Notes: generated from the sequence alone by a model not told the origin. Positions 33,653 through 43,921 are shown, counted from the first letter of the stretch. The stretch is DNA of 64,000 nt from Bacilli bacterium (GCA_017398545.1 JAFQFT010000073.1:40416-104415), one strand, 5' to 3'. A program made the numbers and translations.

Positions 33653-33680
33653 TTGTAATAAATTTCTTTTCTGATAAAAT
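33653..33680 (+). promoter_or_regulatory. sigma-A promoter for the P-loop/MNT fusion gene
   Basis: -35 TTGTAA (33653-33658), 16-bp spacer, -10 TAAAAT (33675-33680) extended by TGA. Confidence 0.55.
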
Positions 33681-33723
33681 AAAATTATTGAGAACTAGAA
33701 ACTATAGAAAAGGATTGATAACA

Positions 33724-34449
33724 ATGTTAATAGCAATTATTGGAGAAAATTGTGTTGGAAAATCAACACTAGCAAATAAATTGCAACCAAAATTAAATGC
33801 AAAGATTTATTCTGGTAAAGATTATTTAAGATTAGAAAAGAATCCATCTGTTGCTTTGGAAAAATTTAAATTGATATTAAAAGATTCAGTAAATGGTGAT
33901 AATATTATTTATTTAATTACTGAAAAGGAACATTTAGATTTATTGCCTGAAGGAACATTTAAAATAGTCTTAACAGCAGAATTAAATGTGATAAAAGAAA
34001 GATTTAAAGAGCGTATGAGGGGGAATTTACCACTACCACTTGAAAAAATGTTGGAAGCTAAACATGGTATGTATGATAATTTAGAATGTAAAATTAAGTT
34101 GGATTTAAGTGATAACATTGATGAAATAATTAAATTAATAAATAATGATATAAAAAGTTCTATTTATACTATTAAAGAAATTAAAAATATTATTAAACCA
34201 ATTCTTAATAAATATGGAATAACTGAAATTTATTTATTTGGATCTTACGCAAGAGGTGAAGCAAAAGAAACAAGTGATATCGATATTTATTGTGATAAAG
34301 GGAATATTAAAACATTTATAGATCAAGGATTACTTGAAGATGAATTAGAAGAATCTTTAAATAAAAAAGTCGATATTATATTTAAAACATCAGATATCGA
34401 TGAATATTTTAAGAAACAAATTATGGAGGATATGATTAAATTATGTTAG
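33724..34449 (+). CDS. fusion of a P-loop kinase-like domain and an MNT nucleotidyltransferase
   Basis: 241 residues from ATG 33724 (AAAGGA upstream). The N-terminal half begins MLIAIIGENCVGKST with Walker A at residues 7-14 and looks like a small nucleoside-monophosphate kinase fold. The C-terminal half is a minimal nucleotidyltransferase: GSYARGEAKETSDIDIY with Gly173-Ser174, Asp185 and Asp187. MNT proteins usually pair with a HEPN RNase as antitoxins that AMPylate the toxin. A broken HEPN-like start overlaps the 3' end by 7 bp. The kinase-like domain in front of MNT is unusual; its job is unknown. Confidence 0.75.
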   Translation: MLIAIIGENCVGKSTLANKLQPKLNAKIYSGKDYLRLEKNPSVALEKFKLILKDSVNGDNIIYLITEKEHLDLLPEGTFKIVLTAELNVIKERFKERMRGNLPLPLEKMLEAKHGMYDNLECKIKLDLSDNIDEIIKLINNDIKSSIYTIKEIKNIIKPILNKYGITEIYLFGSYARGEAKETSDIDIYCDKGNIKTFIDQGLLEDELEESLNKKVDIIFKTSDIDEYFKKQIMEDMIKLC

Positions 34450-34539
34450 GGGTTAAAGATAAGTGGATATTATTACAAATCATTAAAAGATGTAACCTTA
34501 GTTATTGAAAAAGTGTCAAATATTTCTGAATTAGAATAA
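34443..34539 (+). pseudogene. possible remnant of a HEPN toxin gene
   Basis: ATG 34443 overlaps the MNT gene by 7 bp and encodes MLGVKDKWILLQIIKRCN before a TGA at 34506. A frame next to it continues VIEKVSNISELE to a stop at 34537-34539. Together they resemble the first helices of a HEPN (DUF86-type) toxin, with a frameshift and loss of the rest. The match is short, so this is tentative. Confidence 0.3.
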
Positions 34540-34611
34540 TATTGTAAGTGGATTTTAGGTTAAGTACTTATTTTTGTTAAAGTATTTTTTTATAATTTAT
34601 TTGCTAATAAT

Positions 34612-34661
34612 AAAACAAAGACTAACGAATTTTTATATAATTCGTTAGTCTTTTGTTTTTT
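34612..34661. terminator. bidirectional terminator between convergent units
   Basis: 14-bp perfect stem AAAGACTAACGAAT/ATTCGTTAGTCTTT (34617-34653) with T-rich sequence to the right and A-rich to the left; it serves both the MNT region and rarA. The stretch 34540-34611 shows nothing else. Confidence 0.85.
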
Positions 34662-34670
34662 AAATAGTAT

Positions 34671-35900
34671 TTATTTTTTATTTTTATATCCTTCTATTTG
34701 CATGTATCTATTATATAGACTTGTTTCTGATTTAGAAGTTGGTTTAGGAATATAGTATTTAGTTCCTACTAATGTATCTGGTAGGTATTGTTGATCTACC
34801 CATGCGTTTGGATAATCGTGTGGGTATTTGTAAGCACCTTGTGAAGGGTCAAATGAATAGGTGTTTTTTAAGTGTTTTGGTAGTGTTCCACTTTTACCGT
34901 TTTCAATGTCTTCAATTGCTTTGTTTAGTGCTGTGTATGCTGAATTTGATTTAGGGGAAAGAGCCATTTCAATTACGACTACTGAAAGTGGTAGGCGTGC
35001 TTCTGGATTTCCTAGTTCTCTTGCGGCATCACAAGCTGCTTTTACACGTGGTCCTATACCAGGATTTGCAAGTCCTATATCTTCATAGGCGATGCAAAGA
35101 AGTCTTCTGCATAAACTTTGTAGGTCGTCTGCTATAATTAGTTTGGCAAGATAGTGTAGTGCTGCATCAACATCACTACCTCTAATTGATTTATGAAGAC
35201 CACTTAATGTATCATAATAACTATCCCCGTTTGCATCAAATGATACGTTTGCTTTACTAAGTGATGTTTTAGCATCATTTAGAGTAATGTGTTCTTGAGA
35301 TGTTTTTATTAGTGTTTCAAATAGATTGATTAGTGTTCTAATTTCTCCATTTGCAAGATTAATAACATAGTTATATACTTCTTCATCAATTTTAATTGCT
35401 TTATCTAAATATTTATAAGCACGGTCTAATACTTGTCTTAGGTGAACACTAGTTAGGTCATTTAGTCTATAGATATGACATCTTGATCTAATGGCAGGGT
35501 TTACAGAGTGATATGGGTTTACTGTTGTAAGACCAATCATAATAACTGCGCCGTTTTCTACATATGGTAGTAGATAGTCTTGGATATCTTTTTTCATACG
35601 ATGGATTTCATCTACTATTATTATTGCATCATCTAAAAATGCTGCTTCTGTGATGATTTGTTTTAATGTTTCTTTGTTATCAGTTGATGCGTTAAATTTA
35701 AACCATTTAAAACCACTTAATTTGCAAGTAGCTTCTGCAATTGTTGTTTTTCCACAACCTGGATTACCATATAAAATAAAAGAAAATAAGCTATTTGTGT
35801 TTAGCATTTTTCTTATTATTCCAGTTTGCCCTACTAAATGGTCTTGACCAACGATATCTTCAAATGTATTAGGTCGCATTAAATAAGCTAGAGGTTTCAT
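34671..35900 (-). CDS. rarA: replication-associated recombination protein RarA (MgsA)
   Basis: AAA+ ATPase acting at stalled replication forks, 409 residues. N-terminal MRPNTFEDIVGQDHLVGQTG, Walker A GNPGCGKTT, Walker B IIIVDEIHR, and the long C-terminal part with GSDVDAALHYLAKL and RRLLCIAYEDIGLANP typical of RarA rather than clamp-loader subunits. AAAGGAG precedes the ATG on the minus strand. Confidence 0.94.
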   Translation of the reverse strand: MKPLAYLMRPNTFEDIVGQDHLVGQTGIIRKMLNTNSLFSFILYGNPGCGKTTIAEATCKLSGFKWFKFNASTDNKETLKQIITEAAFLDDAIIIVDEIHRMKKDIQDYLLPYVENGAVIMIGLTTVNPYHSVNPAIRSRCHIYRLNDLTSVHLRQVLDRAYKYLDKAIKIDEEVYNYVINLANGEIRTLINLFETLIKTSQEHITLNDAKTSLSKANVSFDANGDSYYDTLSGLHKSIRGSDVDAALHYLAKLIIADDLQSLCRRLLCIAYEDIGLANPGIGPRVKAACDAARELGNPEARLPLSVVVIEMALSPKSNSAYTALNKAIEDIENGKSGTLPKHLKNTYSFDPSQGAYKYPHDYPNAWVDQQYLPDTLVGTKYYIPKPTSKSETSLYNRYMQIEGYKNKK

Positions 35901-35926
35901 AGTTTTCTCCTTTTTTTCTTAAAGTT

Positions 35927-35955
35927 ATTATACTATTTTTTTTATAAAATAACAA
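35927..35955 (-). promoter_or_regulatory. sigma-A promoter for rarA
   Basis: Minus strand: -35 TTGTTA (35950-35955), 17-bp spacer, -10 TATAAT (35927-35932). Confidence 0.7.
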
Positions 35956-35981
35956 GTATAATCATTTTTTTAGTTAAAAGT

Positions 35982-36010
35982 ATGAAATATTTTGTTAAAA
36001 ATGTTATACT
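35982..36010 (+). promoter_or_regulatory. promoter for the first two-component system
   Basis: -10 TATACT (36005-36010) extended by TGT; -35 ATGAAA (35982-35987) at 17 bp. Confidence 0.6.
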
Positions 36011-36044
36011 AATATAAGATTAAATAAAAAAAGGAGGAATGTTT

Positions 36045-36725
36045 ATGCATATCCTTATAGTTGATGATGAAGTTTATATTCGTGAACTTGTTGCAAAATA
36101 TTTAAAACATGAAAACTTTGAATCATCATTTGCATCTAATGGAGAAGAAGCAATTGATATGGTAAGAAATAATAATTATGATTTGGTTATTATGGATATT
36201 ATGATGCCAGTACTTGATGGATTTTCTGCTGTTAAGGAGATTCGTAAGTTTTCAGATGTTCCTGTTATTATGCTTTCTGCTCGTAGTGAAGAGTATGATA
36301 AAGTATATGGATTTGATTTAGGAATAGATGATTATGTTACCAAACCTTTTTCACCTAAAGAGTTGTTAATGCGTATTAAAGCTGTTACTAATCGTTTTAA
36401 TCGTGCTAAAGATGTTGAAATAAGAGAGAAAGCTGTTTTTATTTATAAAACTTTAAAGGTTGATTTTGATGCGCGTAGAGTATTTATTAATGAACTTGAA
36501 GTAGAACTTACGCATAAAGAATACGAATTGTTAGTTTTACTTATTCAAAATGTAGATAATGCAGTTACAAGAGAGAAGTTAGTTTCATCAGTATGGGATT
36601 CTAGTATTTCTAGTGATGATAGAACGCTTGATACGCATATCAAATCTTTAAGAAAAAAGATTTTAGAATATTCTGATAATATTATTACAATTAGAAGGGT
36701 AGGATACCGTTTTGAGGTTAAATAA
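36045..36725 (+). CDS. OmpR/PhoB-family response regulator
   Basis: 226 residues. ATG 36045 lies 7 bases after AAGGAGG; an ATG at 36039 is too close. Receiver domain opens HILIVDDEVYIRELV, phosphorylated Asp51 (IMDIMMP), Lys in the TKPF motif, then a winged-helix DNA-binding domain ending in VGYRFEVK. It overlaps the sensor kinase by 14 bp. Target genes unknown; the HtrA gene just downstream suggests an envelope-stress role, as inference. Confidence 0.92.
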   Translation: MHILIVDDEVYIRELVAKYLKHENFESSFASNGEEAIDMVRNNNYDLVIMDIMMPVLDGFSAVKEIRKFSDVPVIMLSARSEEYDKVYGFDLGIDDYVTKPFSPKELLMRIKAVTNRFNRAKDVEIREKAVFIYKTLKVDFDARRVFINELEVELTHKEYELLVLLIQNVDNAVTREKLVSSVWDSSISSDDRTLDTHIKSLRKKILEYSDNIITIRRVGYRFEVK

Positions 36726-38172
36726 AATTAAATTAAAATGGCAAATCTTTGGCTATATTTTAGGATTTGCGGCAATAATAATATTAGTATTTTGTATTTT
36801 TCAAATTTTTATGCTTGAGTCAATGTATAAAGACACTAAGATTAATAATATTGAAAAGTTATTAAATGAAGTTGAAAAAGATGTAATTTCAATTGATGAT
36901 TTTAATGATAAAGAAGTTAATAATAATTTCTTAAAACTTGCAACTGAAGAAGAAACAGCAATTTATTTATTTGGTTTAGATGGTACTGAGTATTTAATAA
37001 TTAATAAAGGCGATTATTATAAAGATTTTAGTAACGAGGATTTATTTAAAGAGATTATTGCAAAATCTGATTCTTTAAAAATAGGTAAATTTTATATTAC
37101 TTTTGATAATAATATTCCAGCACCTATAAATATGGAGTATCCAGCACTTACTAAAGAACCAATTGATTCAGTTGATTCGGCAATTATTTGTGCTAAATTT
37201 GTTAAAATTAAAAATGTCGAATATCTACTTGTATTAGATGCAAGACTTGCTCCTGTTAATCCAGCTGTGTCTACTTTAAAAAATCAATTAGTCTATATTT
37301 CAATTATTGTTGTAATTGTTAGTGTATTTGTTGCTATTGGAGTAGGGTACTTAATTAGTAAACCAATTAAGAAAATTAATGATTCTGCAAAACTTTTAGC
37401 ATCAGGTAAAAGAGATATTGTTTTTGATGGTAAAGGGTATTTAGAAATTGAAGATTTAAATAGTACGCTAAATTATGCAGTAGAAGAACTTAAGAAAACT
37501 GAAAAACTGCAAAAAGAACTTCTTGCAAATATTTCTCATGATTTAAAAACACCGATTACGTTAATATCTGGTTATGCAGAAATGATGAAAGATATTAAAG
37601 AGGAAAATACACCTGAGAATTTAGAGTTAATTATTGCTGAATGTAATAGGTTAAATTTACTTGTTAATGATTTATTAGAGTTATCTAGACTTCAATCTAA
37701 AACTACTACATTTAATAATACTAAATTTAATATTACTAAGTTAATTAAAGAGATAGTTGAACGTCAAGTATTATTAAGTGATTTTAATATTGAATTTAAT
37801 TTTGATAAAGAATATTATGTTTATGCTGATGAGAAAAGAATCAGTCAAGTAATTTATAATTTTATTACTAATGCAATTAATTATAGTAAAGATGATAAAC
37901 ATATTATTATTACACAAAATGTTAAAAATAATTGTCTATCAATAAGTGTTAAAGATTTTGGTATTGGTATTAGTGATGATGAATTACATCTTATTTGGAA
38001 TAGATATTACCGAGTTGATAAAACTCATCAAAGAAATAGTGTAGGTACTGGACTTGGGTTATCGATTGTAAAAGAAATATTGGATCATTATGGATTTAAA
38101 TATTATGTTGATTCTATTAAAGATGAAGGTAGTACATTTACGTTTGAAATTCAAGATTTTGATGAAGTTTAA
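36712..38172 (+). CDS. sensor histidine kinase
   Basis: 486 residues, starting with TTG 36712 inside the regulator gene (GTAGGAT upstream). TM1 at about residues 10-33, an outside sensor of about 150 residues, TM2 at about 195-215, HAMP, HisKA with His276 (NISHDLKTPITL), and an ATPase domain with NAINYS, KDFGIGI and GTGLGLSIVKE. A typical membrane sensor paired with the upstream regulator; ligand unknown. Confidence 0.92.
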   Translation: MRLNKIKLKWQIFGYILGFAAIIILVFCIFQIFMLESMYKDTKINNIEKLLNEVEKDVISIDDFNDKEVNNNFLKLATEEETAIYLFGLDGTEYLIINKGDYYKDFSNEDLFKEIIAKSDSLKIGKFYITFDNNIPAPINMEYPALTKEPIDSVDSAIICAKFVKIKNVEYLLVLDARLAPVNPAVSTLKNQLVYISIIVVIVSVFVAIGVGYLISKPIKKINDSAKLLASGKRDIVFDGKGYLEIEDLNSTLNYAVEELKKTEKLQKELLANISHDLKTPITLISGYAEMMKDIKEENTPENLELIIAECNRLNLLVNDLLELSRLQSKTTTFNNTKFNITKLIKEIVERQVLLSDFNIEFNFDKEYYVYADEKRISQVIYNFITNAINYSKDDKHIIITQNVKNNCLSISVKDFGIGISDDELHLIWNRYYRVDKTHQRNSVGTGLGLSIVKEILDHYGFKYYVDSIKDEGSTFTFEIQDFDEV

Positions 38173-38225
38173 AATCAATTTATATTTGTGTATTATCATA
38201 TTATTAATGAAAGGAATGTACAAAA

Positions 38226-39470
38226 ATGAAAAAGAATAAATTTTTATTACTAGTAGTTTTAACTGCTTTTTTATGTTTAATTTGTGGCTGTATTTATGAT
38301 GGATCAACTAGTGGTGGGTCAAATAATGTAACTAATAATGTTACAAATGAAATTACACAAACTGTTGTTGATTATAATAGTAATGTTACAATTGAAGATT
38401 TAGAAGATGCAGTTTGTGTTACTACTAAAATGGTTGAATCATCAGTTATTGGTGTTACGTTAAAAGAAGTTACAACAACTACAATGGGTGGCAAAAAATA
38501 TACTTTTGAAGATATTGAAGGTATTGGTAGTGGTGTTGTTTATAAACGTATTGAAAATAAGAATAGTAATGGTGAATTAAATTCTTATACTTATTATGTT
38601 ATTACAAATGCACATGTTATTTTAAGTGAAGATGATGAAGAACATGTTGTTTATGCATATTTGGGTAATTATAATACTGAAATTAAAGCTAATATTTTAG
38701 GATATGATGAAAAAATTGATTTAGCTGTAATTACTTTTGAATCTTATTATTATATTAATCCTGTAGAGTTCCAAGATGTAAGTAAACTTGAAAAAGGACA
38801 ATTTGTTATTGCGGTTGGTAATCCAGATGGTTATGATTATTATGGTTCTGTTACATTTGGTGTAATAAGTAATTTAGGACGTTATATTTCTTTTGATACT
38901 GATGGTGATGGAACACATGATTATATGGGTGAATATATTCAAACTGATGCTGCAATAAATCCTGGTAATTCAGGTGGTGGTTTGTTTACTTTAGATGGTA
39001 AATTAATTGGTATTAATTCAATTAAACTTGCTAGTGATACAATTGATAATATGGGGTTTGCTATTCCTATTAATATTGTTAAGGTTGCAGTAGAAGAATA
39101 TCTTGAAAAAGGGTTAGAAATTATTCGTCCTAGACTTGGTGTTATGATTATTGCGGTACGTGATTTTAATTCAGAAGCAATGATTCAACAAGGTATTACA
39201 AGTTTCCCTAATATTTATGGTGATGAAAAGCCTTATGGTATTTATATTAGTGAATTTACATCAAGTGGTTCTTTAGTAAATCAAGGTTTACATAAAGGAG
39301 ATATTATTTTAACATTTGATGGCGATAAACTATATGAAAGTAGTCAAATAAGTGGATTCTTAAATTCACTTGATGAGTATCGTGTTGGTACTGTTGTTGA
39401 AATTACATATTATTGTTGTAAAACTAAAACAGTTGAAACAATGCAAATTACATTAAAAACTGGTGAATAA
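38226..39470 (+). CDS. HtrA/DegP-like serine protease lipoprotein
   Basis: 414 residues. A signal sequence ends in LICGC (lipidated Cys), then a low-complexity Asn/Thr linker, an S1C trypsin-like domain with His130 (NAHVI), Asp (KIDLAVI) and Ser249 (NPGNSGGGLF), and a C-terminal PDZ domain (GDIILTFDGDKLYESSQI). It acts outside the membrane in degrading damaged proteins. Bacterial HtrA is often anchored by a TM helix; the lipid anchor is a variation. It follows the two-component genes by 53 bp and may be their target. Confidence 0.9.
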   Translation: MKKNKFLLLVVLTAFLCLICGCIYDGSTSGGSNNVTNNVTNEITQTVVDYNSNVTIEDLEDAVCVTTKMVESSVIGVTLKEVTTTTMGGKKYTFEDIEGIGSGVVYKRIENKNSNGELNSYTYYVITNAHVILSEDDEEHVVYAYLGNYNTEIKANILGYDEKIDLAVITFESYYYINPVEFQDVSKLEKGQFVIAVGNPDGYDYYGSVTFGVISNLGRYISFDTDGDGTHDYMGEYIQTDAAINPGNSGGGLFTLDGKLIGINSIKLASDTIDNMGFAIPINIVKVAVEEYLEKGLEIIRPRLGVMIIAVRDFNSEAMIQQGITSFPNIYGDEKPYGIYISEFTSSGSLVNQGLHKGDIILTFDGDKLYESSQISGFLNSLDEYRVGTVVEITYYCCKTKTVETMQITLKTGE

Positions 39471-39481
39471 ATGAGGTAATT

Positions 39482-40672
39482 ATGGGCAAAGTTATATTTC
39501 ACATTGATATGAATAGTTTTTTTGCAAGTTGTGAAATTGCAGAAAATCCAGAGTTAAAAGGCAAAAAAGTTGCAGTTGCACATGTATCTTTAGATAAAAA
39601 AGGTATGGTTCTTGCTGCTACATATGAAGCTAAGGCTTATGGAATTAAAACTACGATGTTAGTGTATGAAGCAGAAAGACTTTGCCCTGATATTATTTTT
39701 GTTGAACCTAATCATGAACTTTATCAGGAATATTCTAGAAAGTTTTTTAGTTATTTTCATAAGATTACACCTCTTGTAGAACCTGCAAGTATTGATGAAG
39801 GTTACTTGGATGTTACTGATGTTTGTGGACCAACTGAGTATTTAGATCTTGCTAAAAAGATACAAACTGATATTTTAGAACTTTATAATTTACCTTGTAG
39901 TATTGGAATTGCTCCTAATAAGTTTCTTGCAAAAATGGCATCTGATATAAAGAAACCTCTTGGTATAACAGTTCTTAGAAAAAGAGATATTAAAGAAATT
40001 ATGTGGCCACTTCCAATTGAGGATTTTTTTGGAGCAGGAAAAAAAACCTGTGAATTATTAAGAAGTATTAATATTAAAACAATTGGTGATCTTGCAACAT
40101 TTCCTGATGTTAAAATGTTAGAACGTTTAGTGGGGGAAAATAATACTAAGTATTTAATTAGTCATGCTAATGGTGAAGGTAGTACTGAAGTAGATCCTAA
40201 TAGGTATGATAATGTTTCATCTATTAGTAATTCTCATACTTTAGATCATGATGAATATAATTCTGATAATATTATTTTATTAATTAAAGTGTTATCTAAT
40301 ACAGTTTCTTCTAGGATGGAAGAAGATAATCTACGCGGTCAAACATTTACATTGCAACTTAAGTATAATAACTTTAAAATGGTTTCTAAATCTATTACGA
40401 TATCTAAACCTACAAATAATAGTTATCAAATGATTAGAATGTATACTGAGATTTTTGAAGAACTATATGATCCTGATTTTGCGGTTAGACTTGTAGGTGT
40501 TGCTTCTAGTAAACTTACTAAAGGTAAAGATACAGTTGTTCAGATGAGTATTTTTGATGAACTTGATAAAGAATCACTAGATTTAGAAGTATCAAAAGTT
40601 ATAAAAGATATTAATAATATCGTTGGATCAAATTCTATTCAAATAGGTGTTAGTAAATTACCAAAAGAATAG
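39482..40672 (+). CDS. dinB: DNA polymerase IV
   Basis: Y-family translesion polymerase, 396 residues. Catalytic segments IDMNSFFASCE and SIDEGYLDVT are intact, followed by the thumb helix-hairpin-helix (FFGAGKKTCELLRSINIKTI) and the little-finger domain. The Y-family steric tyrosine region is normal. GAGGTAATT precedes the ATG, 11 bp after the protease. No clear beta-clamp motif was checked at the end, though QMSIFDE near the C-terminus would fit one. Confidence 0.93.
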   Translation: MGKVIFHIDMNSFFASCEIAENPELKGKKVAVAHVSLDKKGMVLAATYEAKAYGIKTTMLVYEAERLCPDIIFVEPNHELYQEYSRKFFSYFHKITPLVEPASIDEGYLDVTDVCGPTEYLDLAKKIQTDILELYNLPCSIGIAPNKFLAKMASDIKKPLGITVLRKRDIKEIMWPLPIEDFFGAGKKTCELLRSINIKTIGDLATFPDVKMLERLVGENNTKYLISHANGEGSTEVDPNRYDNVSSISNSHTLDHDEYNSDNIILLIKVLSNTVSSRMEEDNLRGQTFTLQLKYNNFKMVSKSITISKPTNNSYQMIRMYTEIFEELYDPDFAVRLVGVASSKLTKGKDTVVQMSIFDELDKESLDLEVSKVIKDINNIVGSNSIQIGVSKLPKE

Positions 40673-40680
40673 TAATGTTC

Positions 40681-40709
40681 TTGATTTTAAAATTAAAATA
40701 AAGTATAAT
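40681..40709 (+). promoter_or_regulatory. sigma-A promoter of the hisS-aspS T-box operon
   Basis: -35 TTGATT (40681-40686), 17-bp spacer, -10 TATAAT (40704-40709). Start site would be near 40716. Confidence 0.75.
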
Positions 40710-40734
40710 ATTACTAATAAAAAAATTTTATAAT

Positions 40735-40885
40735 TACTTTTTTCAGTGAAGAATCTGACAAATTTGGAGAAAAAACGAAGTGATTTGCGCGTTAAGTGAA
40801 TTAAATGAGAGTGGATTATTCCAAACTAAGGTGGTATCGCGTATAAAAATATACGTCCTTAGATTGTTTTATGCACTCTTTTTTT
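40735..40885 (+). promoter_or_regulatory. T-box leader of hisS-aspS, probably aspartate-specific
   Basis: The conserved T-box AAGGTGGTATCGC (40828-40840) is closed by CTAAGG/CCTTAG (40826-40831 and 40857-40862), the antiterminator. A T tract follows CACTCT (40874-40885) and AGAGTG (40808-40813) can pair with CACTCT. The upstream part has no CAC or CAT (His codon) but one GAC (40757-40759), an Asp codon in a large loop closed by AATTACTTTTTT and AAAAAACGAAGTGATT. The tRNA-end binding base after TGG is T, which cannot pair with the C73 of bacterial tRNA-His but can wobble with G73 of tRNA-Asp. So uncharged tRNA-Asp probably turns the operon on. Stem I is short. Confidence 0.88.
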
Positions 40886-40902
40886 ATTATATGGGAGGAA
40901 AT

Positions 40903-42192
40903 ATGAAAGTAAGTAAAATTAAAGGTACATTAGATTATTTTGGAAGAGATGTTAAAAAATATCGTTATATTGAAAATGTTGCGAGAAGTATTTCTAAACA
41001 ATTCGGATATCTTGAAATAGTAACACCTATTTTTGAAGCAACAGAAGTATTTGCGCGTGGTGTTGGAGAAGGTACTGATATTGTAAATAAAGAAATGTAT
41101 ACTTTCTTAGATCGAAGTGAAAAGTCACTTACACTACGTCCTGAAGGAACAGCAGGTGTATCTCGTGCTTATGTCGAGAATAAAATGTATGTTGACCCAG
41201 GCTTGAAAAAATTATTCTATTTTGGTCAAATGTTTAGATGTGAACGTCCTCAAGCTGGACGATATAGAGCATTTACACAATTTGGTATTGAAGCACTTGG
41301 ACCTGGTTCTGCATATTTAGATGCTGATGTAATTTATTTTGGTTATTTATTCTTACAAAAGCTAGGTATTAAAAATGTTAAAGTTGCAATTAATACAATT
41401 GGTAGTAAATCTGGTCGTGCAAAATATGAAGAAGCATTAAAAGAATATTTTAGTGAACATATTGATGAAATGTGTAATGATTGTAAAACAAGACTTGAGA
41501 AAAATCCACTTCGTATACTAGATTGTAAAGTTGATGCAAAAAGTGATATTATGAAAAATGCACCTAAAATTATTGATTACTTAAGTGAAGAAGATATTGC
41601 GTATTTTGATAAAGTACTTAAGTGCTTAGATAAGTTAGGTGTTGAATACGTAATTGAACAAAAACTTGTTCGTGGTCTTGATTATTATAATCACACTGTA
41701 TTTGAATTTATTTATGATGATAAGAATTCTAATATTGATGGATTAACTTTACTTGGTGGAGGACGTTATAATGGATTATCACGTCAGTTTGATGGACCTG
41801 AAACAGATGCAATCGGATTTGGTACTGGTGTTGAAAGATTAATGTTAGTACTTGATGAACTAGGTTTATTTAAAGATGATGAAAAGTTAGTTGATGTGGT
41901 TGTAATTAATATTGGTGAAGAAACTAAACTTGAAGCATTAAGCCTTGCTGCTTTCTTAAGGAGTAATAATGTTTCTTGTGAAATTGATTATGTAAGTAGT
42001 AATTTAAAACCACAATTTAAATTATCTGAAAGAGTAAATGCACCATATATTATTATAATAGGTTCTGAAGAAGTAGAAAATGGTGTATTTAAATTAAAGA
42101 ATACAATACTAAAAACAGAAGAAATGAGAAAGATTGAAGAGTTAAATGAAATCTTTAATATAGAAGGAGAAAAATATGCGTACAAAAAATAA
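40903..42192 (+). CDS. hisS: histidyl-tRNA synthetase
   Basis: Charges tRNA-His; class II synthetase, 429 residues. ATG 40903 follows GGGAGG; the frame continues upstream to 40780 but that part is the T-box leader. Motif 2 [18 protein letters not shown], the histidine motif [15 protein letters not shown] and motif 3 GFGTGVERL are present. It overlaps aspS by 17 bp; the hisS-aspS pair is common in Firmicutes. Confidence 0.96.
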   Translation: MKVSKIKGTLDYFGRDVKKYRYIENVARSISKQFGYLEIVTPIFEATEVFARGVGEGTDIVNKEMYTFLDRSEKSLTLRPEGTAGVSRAYVENKMYVDPGLKKLFYFGQMFRCERPQAGRYRAFTQFGIEALGPGSAYLDADVIYFGYLFLQKLGIKNVKVAINTIGSKSGRAKYEEALKEYFSEHIDEMCNDCKTRLEKNPLRILDCKVDAKSDIMKNAPKIIDYLSEEDIAYFDKVLKCLDKLGVEYVIEQKLVRGLDYYNHTVFEFIYDDKNSNIDGLTLLGGGRYNGLSRQFDGPETDAIGFGTGVERLMLVLDELGLFKDDEKLVDVVVINIGEETKLEALSLAAFLRSNNVSCEIDYVSSNLKPQFKLSERVNAPYIIIIGSEEVENGVFKLKNTILKTEEMRKIEELNEIFNIEGEKYAYKK

Positions 42193-43921
42193 TGGAGAAT
42201 TAAGAATTAGTAATGTTGGTGAAGTTGTTACACTAGTTGGTTGGTGTAGTAAAAAACGTGACTTAGGTGGACTAGTATTCATTGACTTAAGAGATAGATG
42301 GGGTATTACACAAATTGTTGTTAATCCAACCAATGAATATTATAATGTTGCAGTTGATGTTAAAAATGAATATGTTTTGAAAGCAACAGGTAAAGTTGTA
42401 GAACGTGAAAGTAAAAATAAAAATATTCCTACTGGTGAAGTAGAAGTAATCGTTGAAAAATTAGAAATTTTATCTTCTGCAGAAGTTACTCCAATGATTA
42501 TTGCAGATAATACTGATGCACTTGAAGACACAAGAATGAAATATCGTTACTTAGACCTAAGAAGACCTCAAATGCAATATAATATGAAACTTCGTCATAA
42601 AGCTGCGATGTCAATTCGTAATTATTTTGATGCACTTGATTTTATTGAAGTTGAAACACCTGTATTTGGTAAGTCTACACCAGAAGGTGCTCGTGACTTT
42701 TTAGTTCCTTCACGTGTTCATAAAGGTGAATTTTATGCACTACCTCAAAGTCCACAACTTTATAAACAATTATTAATGGTTGCGGGATTTGAAAGATATT
42801 TCCAAATTGTTAAATGTTTTAGAGATGAAGATTTAAGAGCAGATAGACAGTTAGAATTTACACAAGTTGACCTTGAAATGAGTTTTGTTGATGAACCAGA
42901 TGTTCAAGCACTTGTAGAAGGCCTACTTAAAAAGGTTTGGAAAGATTGTTTAAATATTGATATTGCTACTCCATTTATGCATATGAAATGGACTGATGCA
43001 ATGAATAATTATGGTTCTGATAAACCTGATACAAGATTTGAAATGTTACTTTCTGATATTTCTGATTGGGCATTAACTACTGAATGTGGTTTCTTCAAAT
43101 CAGCTATTGAAAATGGTGGAAATGTTAAATGTATTGTTGCAAAAGATGCTGCAAATAAATATTCTAGAAAAGAAATTGATCGTTTAACATTACTTGCTAA
43201 AAAATATCATGCAGGTGGTCTTGCTTGGTTAAAATATGAAAATGGTGTTTTAAATGGTAGTGTTGCTAAATTTGTGTCAGATGAAAATAAAGATAATTTA
43301 GTAGCTAAATTAGGACTTAATAATAACGATTTAGTTTTAATTGTTGCAGATAAACTTGCTAATTGTAATCAATCTTTAGGTGCACTTCGTTTACAATTAG
43401 GTAGAGAACTTGATTTAATTGATAATGATAAGTTTAATTTCTTATGGGTTGTTGATTGGCCTTTATTTGAATATAATGAAGAAGAAGGTCGCTATGAAGC
43501 CGCTCATCATCCATTTACATCTCCTAAAGATGGTGATGAAGATAAATTATTAACAGATCCTGCTAATTGTTATGCTAAAGCATATGATATCGTTTTAAAT
43601 GGTTATGAACTTGGTGGTGGTAGTATCCGTATTCATAATCAAGAAATTCAAAGTAAGATGTTTAAAGCTATTGGTTTAACTGATGAAGATGCAAGCGTTA
43701 AGTTTGGCTATTTTGTAAATGCGCTTAAATATGGTACACCTCCACATGGTGGACTAGCCATTGGTTTTGATAGACTTGTAATGCTTCTTACTAAGAATAA
43801 TAACTTACGTGAAGTTATTGCATTCCCTAAAGCAGCAAGTGCTAAATGTCCTATGAGCGGAGCTCCAACTGAAGTTACTGATGCTCAACTTGCAGAACTT
43901 GGAATTAAAGTAGATAAATAA
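42176..43921 (+). CDS. aspS: aspartyl-tRNA synthetase
   Basis: Charges tRNA-Asp; class II, 581 residues, bacterial type with an insertion domain. N-terminal OB fold ([20 protein letters not shown]), motif 2 [18 protein letters not shown], and motif 3 [19 protein letters not shown] lies in the end of hisS. The T-box at 40735-40885 should control both genes. Confidence 0.96.
   Translation: MRTKNNGELRISNVGEVVTLVGWCSKKRDLGGLVFIDLRDRWGITQIVVNPTNEYYNVAVDVKNEYVLKATGKVVERESKNKNIPTGEVEVIVEKLEILSSAEVTPMIIADNTDALEDTRMKYRYLDLRRPQMQYNMKLRHKAAMSIRNYFDALDFIEVETPVFGKSTPEGARDFLVPSRVHKGEFYALPQSPQLYKQLLMVAGFERYFQIVKCFRDEDLRADRQLEFTQVDLEMSFVDEPDVQALVEGLLKKVWKDCLNIDIATPFMHMKWTDAMNNYGSDKPDTRFEMLLSDISDWALTTECGFFKSAIENGGNVKCIVAKDAANKYSRKEIDRLTLLAKKYHAGGLAWLKYENGVLNGSVAKFVSDENKDNLVAKLGLNNNDLVLIVADKLANCNQSLGALRLQLGRELDLIDNDKFNFLWVVDWPLFEYNEEEGRYEAAHHPFTSPKDGDEDKLLTDPANCYAKAYDIVLNGYELGGGSIRIHNQEIQSKMFKAIGLTDEDASVKFGYFVNALKYGTPPHGGLAIGFDRLVMLLTKNNNLREVIAFPKAASAKCPMSGAPTEVTDAQLAELGIKVDK

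Noticed and set aside
40780..40902. Longer N-terminus for hisS
   Set aside because: The extra codons cover the T-box and terminator; ATG 40903 has a ribosome site and gives a normal HisS start.
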